20,613 bases of DNA from Undibacterium sp. (GTDB taxonomy: Bacteria; Pseudomonadota; Gammaproteobacteria; Burkholderiales; Burkholderiaceae): the NCBI GenBank assembly GCA_014376575.1, contig JACMRF010000024.1, forward strand, positions 1-20,613, given 5' to 3'. Numbering within the stretch: the stretch's first letter is position 1; each line of letters starts with the position of its first letter. The notes under the pieces were generated by a model. That model was not told where the DNA came from. It did not search any database and saw only the letters and a program-made list of their open reading frames with translations. Of this stretch, positions 14,877 through 20,613 are shown one piece after another. Both the position numbers and the translations under genes were made by a program.

Positions 14877-17660
14877 TTAAAGTTGCTTTAACATTGTGAG
14901 GACTTCTTCTTTCTTAGCAAAGTCTTTATTGGTCGCGAGAATTTGTTCAAACTCTTTTTTGGCTTTGACCTTATCACCCGATTTCATTAAACCGACCGCA
15001 AGGTGATAACGAACCTCAATAGTCTCCGGCATTTGAGCAATCGCCTTTTGAATTAAAGGCAAGCCACGAGCGATGTTACCGCGCTCAACCAAAATCCACC
15101 CTAATGTGTCCATAATTGCAGGATTATCACCGGCGATTTTATATGCTTTCTCCGCGTACTCGAGTGATTTTGGGTCTTTGTCTTCGCTATAAGCCCATGC
15201 AAGGTTATTCAACGCTGCCACGTTATTAGCGTCATTTTTCAAAATAGTGTGAAGTTGATCGATCCCGGCTTGTTTAGTTTTTTGTGTTGATAAACTATAC
15301 ATAGCAAAATACATACGGACATTATTATCTTCCGGATGTTCTTTCAACCATTGAAGCAACCTGATATCTGCCTCTTTGGATTTGCCATCCAAAATTAAAG
15401 CACGATGAATTTTTGTGACCAACTGCCCGCCTTTGGCAAGTTTAAAAGCGCGTTCATACGACTGGATTGCAAGCGTAGTTTTTTTCTGCGCGAGTAAAAT
15501 GTCGCCCTCCTGCACAAATCCTAACGGTGATTTTTCGTCTTGTTTTTGAATTTGTCGACTTATCGCTAAAGCGTCGTCGAAATTACCTTTTTTTGCTAGA
15601 AGTGCCGACAGCGCTAACTGAGCATCAATAAATTTTGCATCGATTCTGAGTGTTTTCTTCAAGGCTTCAATTGCAGCAGGTTCGTTGCCCAAAGCCATCT
15701 GAGCCGCGGCGACTTTATACTGAGCTAAAGGCGATTCCGGCAACATCGCGGCAAACTTTCCATAACTGTCAAACGCTCCTTGTTTATCGCCCAAACTCAT
15801 CTGAATTTGCGCCAGCATCTCCATGAATCCTGGTATTTTCGGATTGCTGATTTGCGCTTTTCTTGCTAACACTAAAGCTTTTTGCTTATCGCCCATCCGT
15901 CCATACTGCTGGGCGAGTAACTGAGTTACTGGTAGCGATTCAGGGTTCTCGCTATTGGCACGCTCCAACCATGTTTTGGCCTCTTCGTTGTTTCCTTTAG
16001 CGACGGCTAAGCTCGCCAAAGCAGTCATTGCCTGAAGATTTTTTTTGTCTTTTTCAAGCACAATTTCAAAACGCTTTTTTGCCGCATCAGGCTTTTTTTC
16101 TTGCATGTCGATACGTGCAAGGTTTGACACTGCCGGAAAATAGGTAGGCTGTAATGCAACAGCTTTTTCAAAACTAATACGCGCATTGGCGATATCATTT
16201 TTACTCAAATAAATACCACCCTTTAAATTTTGTATCAAAGGATTATTTGGGTTATCTTTTTCCGCCACGATTGCTGCCGCCATTGCCTTATCAAATTCTT
16301 TCAAGCGCAGATGCGTCATCACTAACAGGACGCCTGCTTTGGATGACTTTACGTCTAAATCTGCCGCCTTTTCAAGTTCAATAATAGCGCGACTGTTGTC
16401 ACCTTGGCCCAGCTTACTCATGCCGAGCGCTGTATGGTATTCGGCGGATTTAGGAACCAATGTACTTGCTTTTTCAAAATACTCAGTCGCTTTGACGAAA
16501 TTTTTTGATTGCATATAGGCTTCACCGGCTAGAGCATACAATTGGCTATCGTCCGACTCTGATTTAAGAAGAGGCTCCAGCAGCTCAACCGCTCTTTCTG
16601 GCTGCCCTTTCTTCATTAAAACACCAACCATAAGTTTTTGCGCATAGACGTTGCCCGGATTGCTCTCGATGTATTTTTTTAGATATCGTTCTGCCTGCGC
16701 CGTCGCACCGAGTGCATATTGAATGGCACCAGTTAACAGAACACCGGGCATATAATCTGGCGCAATTTTTTCTACTTGCTGCATAGATTCTAACGCGACA
16801 GGATAATTATTTTGCGTGTAGTCGAGTAGGCCTTGGCTATAAAATACCAGCATAGAAGTTGGTGCCAATTTCTTTGCTGCGTCAATATCTTGTTTTGCCT
16901 CTACAAATTTTTTCATACTAATTTCTACATTGGCTTTTACGATAAGGGCGGCTGAATTATCTGGCTCAATTTTTATCGTTTGGGTGTATGCAGCAAGCGC
17001 CTCATCCACCTTTCCTTGTATTCGTAATAAATCTCCCCTAAACAGCCAAGCTTGTGCATAGTTGGGATTTTTGCCTGTGGCAGCGTCTGCAAAGCGATTC
17101 GCCGCATCCATGTCGCGCTCAGAGGCTGCTAACTTAGCCAGCCCTATCAATGCATCTGGGAAATCTGGAGAAGACTTCAAAGCGAACTCAAATGCCTCTT
17201 TGGCTTCCATTTTTTTGCCCAGACCCAAAAATGCATTTCCACGCAGCGCAGAAATATTGGAATCAACTTTCAATTTTGAATCACTACCCGTTTCATCCAA
17301 CATTTTTTGAAATTGCCCCTGAGCTAACAATGCTTTAGCAAGATCAGGAATCGCGGTATTCTGATTAAATCCAAGACTAACAGCCTTGCGCAGTTCTTTC
17401 TCCGCGGACACAGGATCGCCAACCTGATTATAAATAGTACCTAGCAAGTACCTTGCGTCTTTATTATCAGGGTCTTTTTGCAATACATTTTTCAGTTGGA
17501 TAACTGCCGCCTTACTGTCTCCTTTTTGCTGATACTGTTTAGCATCTGCTAGCAATTTTTCACTCGTTTGATTTTTGCTGCATCCGCTCAATCCAACCAT
17601 GAGAACAATGACGCCAGAGAGTATGGCGACAGACGCACGTTTATTTCTAATGCTGGGCAT
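14877..17660 (-). CDS. prsT: XrtA/PEP-CTERM system TPR-repeat lipoprotein PrsT
   Basis: This is a large periplasmic TPR protein of the PEP-CTERM-associated PrsT family (TIGR02917-like). The start is ATG at 17660 with AAAAGGA six bases upstream; an in-frame GTG at 17693 lacks such a site. The 927-residue product begins with a lipoprotein signal, lipobox LSGC with Cys27 followed by SKNQ, so it is probably attached to a membrane. From about residue 35 to the end it is a continuous array of 34-residue TPR units, with recurrent A-Y/F-x-x-A-x-x-x-x-P patterns such as DALIGLAKLA, AALNNLAWAYSED and TLGWILVERG. TPR arrays scaffold protein complexes; which partner it binds in XrtA systems is not known. 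It runs convergent to the Wza-like gene and 198 bases after the acyltransferase gene, so it may have its own promoter. Confidence 0.95.
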   Translation of the reverse strand: MPSIRNKRASVAILSGVIVLMVGLSGCSKNQTSEKLLADAKQYQQKGDSKAAVIQLKNVLQKDPDNKDARYLLGTIYNQVGDPVSAEKELRKAVSLGFNQNTAIPDLAKALLAQGQFQKMLDETGSDSKLKVDSNISALRGNAFLGLGKKMEAKEAFEFALKSSPDFPDALIGLAKLAASERDMDAANRFADAATGKNPNYAQAWLFRGDLLRIQGKVDEALAAYTQTIKIEPDNSAALIVKANVEISMKKFVEAKQDIDAAKKLAPTSMLVFYSQGLLDYTQNNYPVALESMQQVEKIAPDYMPGVLLTGAIQYALGATAQAERYLKKYIESNPGNVYAQKLMVGVLMKKGQPERAVELLEPLLKSESDDSQLYALAGEAYMQSKNFVKATEYFEKASTLVPKSAEYHTALGMSKLGQGDNSRAIIELEKAADLDVKSSKAGVLLVMTHLRLKEFDKAMAAAIVAEKDNPNNPLIQNLKGGIYLSKNDIANARISFEKAVALQPTYFPAVSNLARIDMQEKKPDAAKKRFEIVLEKDKKNLQAMTALASLAVAKGNNEEAKTWLERANSENPESLPVTQLLAQQYGRMGDKQKALVLARKAQISNPKIPGFMEMLAQIQMSLGDKQGAFDSYGKFAAMLPESPLAQYKVAAAQMALGNEPAAIEALKKTLRIDAKFIDAQLALSALLAKKGNFDDALAISRQIQKQDEKSPLGFVQEGDILLAQKKTTLAIQSYERAFKLAKGGQLVTKIHRALILDGKSKEADIRLLQWLKEHPEDNNVRMYFAMYSLSTQKTKQAGIDQLHTILKNDANNVAALNNLAWAYSEDKDPKSLEYAEKAYKIAGDNPAIMDTLGWILVERGNIARGLPLIQKAIAQMPETIEVRYHLAVGLMKSGDKVKAKKEFEQILATNKDFAKKEEVLTMLKQL

Positions 17661-17858
17661 ATTCAATCCTTTTAAGTTCAAATTCGTGTTCACAAGAACG
17701 TCGGCATATTTAAATCAGTCATTAATTTTTCTTGATGAAAAATCATTTTTTCAAAGATTACACCAGTTTGCTGGTGATTCCCTCAATCGCAAAATCAATT
17801 TCAAAATAATGCTCAAAAAACAGTGGCAAACGGTTCTTTCTTGAAACTTTATTTATTT
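17661..17858 (-). promoter_or_regulatory. prsT leader with two inverted repeats
   Basis: This 198-base gap separates the acyltransferase stop from the prsT start. It contains CACCAG-N4-CTGGTG at 17761-17776 and, just downstream in the minus direction, TGAAAAA-N4-TTTTTCA at 17736-17753. Neither has the U tract of an intrinsic terminator for the upstream gene, so a binding site or leader structure is as likely. No clear -35/-10 pair could be assigned. Confidence 0.4.
17667..17673 (-). promoter_or_regulatory. Shine-Dalgarno AAAAGGA deciding the prsT ATG start
   Basis: The minus-strand AAAAGGA is six bases from ATG 17660. It supports that start over the in-frame GTG at 17693. Confidence 0.75.
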
Positions 17859-18995
17859 TTATTTACCGCGTGCACCGTTACCAATTAATTTTTTTATTAC
17901 CACAATAAAAACCATCATTCGCTTCTTCAATCCGCGACCACCTAAATGCCAGCAAGCCGACAATGTACCTTTCAATGTGCGTTGATTGAATGCAATACAT
18001 CCCCAACGCTCTCTCCTATGTGACATCCAATCTTGCTTATAATCATCGTCGCCAGTAAGGTAATCCACTTCCTCGACGTGATCTATATCAATCACGTACT
18101 CCATCATCCGTGATGTAAGTATTGAGCCAATTGAAAATTTGGCAAATTTCTCGTTATACGCAAGCTTATATATCGATGCAACCTGCTGATGCACAATCCA
18201 TATCTGTGCAGCGACTGGTTGATCGCCGACATAGGCAATGCCTAGACGCAACCACCCCTGTTGTGCACACGTGCGCATCAGACCCGCTATAAACAGTGGG
18301 TGTGCTTCTGGAAGCTTCCAGCTAGCTTGGTACACTTGTTCGAAGTCGGCAATCGCCGTACTCCATTCGTCTTCGCTTTGCACTAACTTGATATGCAGGC
18401 CATCGCTTCTTTCCAGCAGTTTGGCTTTTCTAGCGATAGTGTTTCTTACGCGAGAGGGTACTGAATTAAAGTATTCCTGGAACGTACGACCAGCAACTTT
18501 TAAATACCAATTTCCAAAACAAAAATAAGTTTGGATGTACGCACCAGATTGACGAAATGCTCGCTCAATAGAGCCAAACTGATCTGAACCTATTGCCATC
18601 GGTTGCAAATCGATACTGTCCCACTGCGGCGTTTCGTTAACGATTGCACGCACTAATAGATTAATATTTTCCTGCGCATATGGCGCGCTGTTAGCTTGTA
18701 TTGGAGAAAAAAACGAGGTGTAATAATTGGATGCTGCGATTAATTTTCGCGGCCGATACCAGTGCTGTTCAGATGTGACAAAGCACATTGGCATCAAGGC
18801 ATAAGCTTTCCCATCCAAGTCGTCCTCAAGACCATAAAGACAAATTGAATGATTAATACTTAAGACGTTACGAATCAGATTGTCAAACCAGGCAAAACTC
18901 GAAAAAAAGCTGCCTGTTTGATGCGCTATGTCAAATACCTGCTGATAGGAATCAGGAAGTGATTCCAAGTTCTGGTAAACGTGGATTTTTTTCAT
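17859..18995 (-). CDS. GNAT-fold N-acyltransferase, CelD/FemAB-like (PF13480 type)
   Basis: This 378-residue cytoplasmic protein carries the CelD/BcsL-type acetyltransferase domain often found in polysaccharide clusters. Residues 175-193 (YFNSVPSRVRNTIARKAKL) match the characteristic basic motif before the domain. The GNAT core runs from about 200 to 322, with GIAYVGDQPVAAQIWIVH, YKLAYNEKFAKFSIGSILTSRMMEY and the ending DYLTGDDDYKQDWMSHRRERWG. It probably N- or O-acylates a sugar; neither donor nor acceptor can be read from sequence. It has no close resemblance to the FemAB protein at 5397-6479 beyond the shared fold. The ATG at 18995 has only a weak upstream RBS. It lies 104 bases after the 4-epimerase gene and before prsT. 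Confidence 0.87.
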   Translation of the reverse strand: MKKIHVYQNLESLPDSYQQVFDIAHQTGSFFSSFAWFDNLIRNVLSINHSICLYGLEDDLDGKAYALMPMCFVTSEQHWYRPRKLIAASNYYTSFFSPIQANSAPYAQENINLLVRAIVNETPQWDSIDLQPMAIGSDQFGSIERAFRQSGAYIQTYFCFGNWYLKVAGRTFQEYFNSVPSRVRNTIARKAKLLERSDGLHIKLVQSEDEWSTAIADFEQVYQASWKLPEAHPLFIAGLMRTCAQQGWLRLGIAYVGDQPVAAQIWIVHQQVASIYKLAYNEKFAKFSIGSILTSRMMEYVIDIDHVEEVDYLTGDDDYKQDWMSHRRERWGCIAFNQRTLKGTLSACWHLGGRGLKKRMMVFIVVIKKLIGNGARGK

Positions 18996-19010
18996 TGATC
19001 AGAACCGAGA

Positions 19011-19025
19011 CGATACGATACGATC
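19011..19025. repeat. short tandem CGATA repeat (three units, last imperfect)
   Basis: CGATA-CGATA-CGATC lies in the 104-base gap upstream of the acyltransferase gene. It is a three-unit microsatellite with no clear role. Confidence 0.5.
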
Positions 19026-19099
19026 TTTGGCCTTAAACAACAATTGAAGCTGACAGGTTTGCGCGACCACAAAACACTCATTCATGGTTCGGCAATACG

Positions 19100-20146
19100 C
19101 TAAAGTGAGTTCGCAGACAAGTTCGTTTTATACCAATCCATTGCCTCTTTCAGGCCCCGATCCACTCTATGAGTTGGCGCGAAATTAAGCAGTGTTCTAG
19201 CTTTGGTAATATCCGCTTGAGAATGTCTCACATCGCCATTCCGAAATTCTTCATACTGAGGCTGATGTCTTTCCAAATGAGGAAACGCCTCGATCAACAA
19301 AGTACGCATCATTTGGTATAGCTCGTTAAGGCTGGTTGTCTCATTAAGTGCAACGTTATAGATTTGATTGACCGCATCTGGATTCTCTGTGACTGCAGCG
19401 AGAATATTTGCCTGGACGACATTATCAATAAAACAGAAATCACGTGTCGTTTCGCCGTCGCCGTTAATATGCAAAGGGCGATTTTTAATCAGTGCAGCAA
19501 CCCACTGTGGAATGACGGCGGCATAGGCACCATCAGGGTCTTGTCTGGGGCCAAATACATTAAAGTAACGCAGACCAATTGAATCGATACCATAACAACG
19601 TGCAAATACGTCCGCATACAACTCATTAACATACTTGGTCACTGCGTATGGCGATAGCGGCTTACCGATCACAGATTCAATTTTTGGCAGACCAGGATGA
19701 TCACCATAAGTAGAACTGGAAGCGGCATAAATAAAGCGCTTTACCTTGGCGTCACGCGATGCCGTTAACATATTTAAGAAACCAGTGACATTATTATCAT
19801 TGGCCAATATGGGATCTTCAATTGAGCGGGGTACCGAACCTAAAGCCGCGTGATGCAAGACATAATTAACGCCTTTACATGCGTCCTGACAATCAGCGAA
19901 TTGAGTAATGTCACCCTGAATAAATTTAAAATTTTCCCAGGCGTTGTCACCGACTAATTCACGAACCTGATCCAAATTATGTTGATAGCCAGTCGCAAAA
20001 TTATCGAGACCGACTACACGCTGATTGAGCCTAAGTAAGGATTCCAATAAATTGGACCCAATAAAGCCTGCAACGCCTGTAATCAGCCAAGTTGACTGAT
20101 TGGACTTCAAATTTTGTTGAATATTGTCGTAGTGAGTCATGTGCAT
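19100..20146 (-). CDS. wbpP: UDP-N-acetylhexosamine 4-epimerase (WbpP/TviC-like SDR)
   Basis: This is an extended short-chain dehydrogenase that interconverts UDP-GlcNAc/UDP-GalNAc, or their uronic acids in the case of TviC. The sequence is close to Pseudomonas WbpP along its length: [16 protein letters not shown] gives the NAD motif GxxGxxG (24-30). [10 protein letters not shown], the catalytic SSST (143-146) and the pair Tyr167/Lys171 in SPYAVTKY follow. Ser309 in DVRHSQAD occupies the position that is Tyr299 in E. coli GalE and Ser in WbpP. A small residue there admits the N-acetyl group, which points to acetylated substrates rather than plain UDP-Glc. The start is ATG 20146 (a second Met two codons later is possible). 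It lies 12 bases after the dehydrogenase gene, forming a nucleotide-sugar pair. Confidence 0.93.
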   Translation of the reverse strand: MHMTHYDNIQQNLKSNQSTWLITGVAGFIGSNLLESLLRLNQRVVGLDNFATGYQHNLDQVRELVGDNAWENFKFIQGDITQFADCQDACKGVNYVLHHAALGSVPRSIEDPILANDNNVTGFLNMLTASRDAKVKRFIYAASSSTYGDHPGLPKIESVIGKPLSPYAVTKYVNELYADVFARCYGIDSIGLRYFNVFGPRQDPDGAYAAVIPQWVAALIKNRPLHINGDGETTRDFCFIDNVVQANILAAVTENPDAVNQIYNVALNETTSLNELYQMMRTLLIEAFPHLERHQPQYEEFRNGDVRHSQADITKARTLLNFAPTHRVDRGLKEAMDWYKTNLSANSL

Positions 20147-20158
20147 ATTTCGTATAAA

Positions 20159-20613
20159 TTAAAGGCGCCAAATATTAAATCCGGCCTTGCTGAGTTCAGC
20201 ACGATCAAACTTTGATTTGATGTCGACAAAGCAGGCGTTTTCCAGTGACTTCGCCTGATAGTCTGACAAAGGACGATGCATCAACTCATTATGCGATACC
20301 GCAGCGATGGTGACCGTGGCTCGTGGCAGACTATCCCACGATTCCAGCTTCAGTCCGTATTCGTGCTGGGCTTCGTCTGCGTCGGCCAAAGGATCGTGTA
20401 CGTGCACGTCAACACCGTAAGATTGCAGCTCAAAAATCATATCGGCCACTTTGGAATTGCGCAAGTCAGGACAATTCTCTTTGAAGGTCAAGCCCATGAC
20501 ATTGACGACACAGCCTTTCACATGATGGCCTGCCTTGATAATTTCTTTGACCACTTTTTCGGCGATAAATTTTGCCATGCCATCGTTAATTCTGCGTCCT
20601 GCCAGAATGACTT
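20159..20613 (-). CDS. tviB: UDP-N-acetyl-hexosamine 6-dehydrogenase, TviB/WbpO type (N-terminal part beyond window edge)
   Basis: Only the C-terminal 151 residues are in the window, and the frame runs off the right edge. The first readable residues VILAGRRINDGMAKFIAEKVV and the following VMGLTFKENCPDLRNSKV are signatures of the TviB/WbpO subgroup, which oxidises UDP-GlcNAc or UDP-GalNAc at C6 using two NAD+. The WecC/ManNAc-dehydrogenase branch has a different motif at this place. The remaining part is the UDP-binding C-terminal domain (HVHDPLADADEAQHEYG, ending GFNIWRL). The NAD-binding domain and catalytic Cys lie outside. The Met at 20578 is internal, not the start. Together with the adjacent 4-epimerase it should make UDP-GalNAcA. 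Confidence 0.92.
   Translation of the reverse strand, partial: VILAGRRINDGMAKFIAEKVVKEIIKAGHHVKGCVVNVMGLTFKENCPDLRNSKVADMIFELQSYGVDVHVHDPLADADEAQHEYGLKLESWDSLPRATVTIAAVSHNELMHRPLSDYQAKSLENACFVDIKSKFDRAELSKAGFNIWRL

Noticed and set aside
17661..17693. GTG at 17693 as prsT start
   Set aside because: It lacks a good Shine-Dalgarno. The ATG at 17660 has AAAAGGA at ideal distance and places the lipoprotein signal at the N-terminus.
20576..20578. ATG at 20578 as start of a small complete gene
   Set aside because: The frame continues upstream through LAGRRINDG, a conserved internal part of UDP-sugar dehydrogenases. The gene is cut by the window edge.

Overview
The window reads as one exopolysaccharide (EPS) and protein-sorting locus of the exosortase A (XrtA/EpsH, PEP-CTERM) type. 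Almost every gene between 1 and 17660 is a recognisable member of a family that travels with XrtA. The gene content and the moderately low GC suggest a betaproteobacterium, for example an Oxalobacteraceae/Undibacterium-like or Methylophilaceae-like lineage. No rRNA or housekeeping marker is present to settle this.

Layout, in three transcription blocks. (1) Minus strand, 13613 down to 1: eleven tightly packed genes. In order of transcription they are a Wzz-like chain-length protein, a tyrosine autokinase, an outer-membrane beta-barrel, an ExeA-like ATPase, UDP-GlcNAc 2-epimerase (wecB), a polysaccharide deacetylase, a FemAB-like acyltransferase, glycosyltransferase 1, exosortase A fused to EpsI, glycosyltransferase 2, and an asparagine-synthase-like amidotransferase cut by the left edge. 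Several junctions overlap by 1 to 4 bases or are separated by fewer than 20, so this is probably one operon. (2) Plus strand, 14048-14683: a short Wza-like lipoprotein, transcribed divergently from the operon across a 434-base AT-rich gap and closed by a strong bidirectional terminator. (3) Minus strand, 20613 down to 14877: a UDP-HexNAc 6-dehydrogenase cut by the right edge, a WbpP-like UDP-HexNAc 4-epimerase, a CelD/FemAB-like N-acyltransferase and the large TPR lipoprotein PrsT.

How the genes fit together (inference): the dehydrogenase and 4-epimerase make an N-acetyl-hexosaminuronic acid donor, probably UDP-GalNAcA, and WecB makes UDP-ManNAc. The two glycosyltransferases extend a lipid-linked repeat unit. 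The deacetylase, the two FemAB/GNAT-like enzymes and the amidotransferase could trim and decorate it. Wzz and the tyrosine kinase set chain length, and the short Wza-like protein with the beta-barrel may form the outer-membrane exit. XrtA processes PEP-CTERM proteins destined for the surface, and PrsT is the usual accessory. Absent from the window are an initiating phosphoglycosyltransferase, a Wzx flippase, a Wzy polymerase/ligase, the PrsK/PrsR regulators and any PEP-CTERM substrate. I see no tRNA, rRNA, CRISPR array, insertion sequence or prophage.

Several starts are non-ATG and were chosen from ribosome-binding sites: GTG for the Wza-like protein and the kinase, and TTG for exosortase A. 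PrsT is placed at an internal ATG with a clear Shine-Dalgarno sequence.
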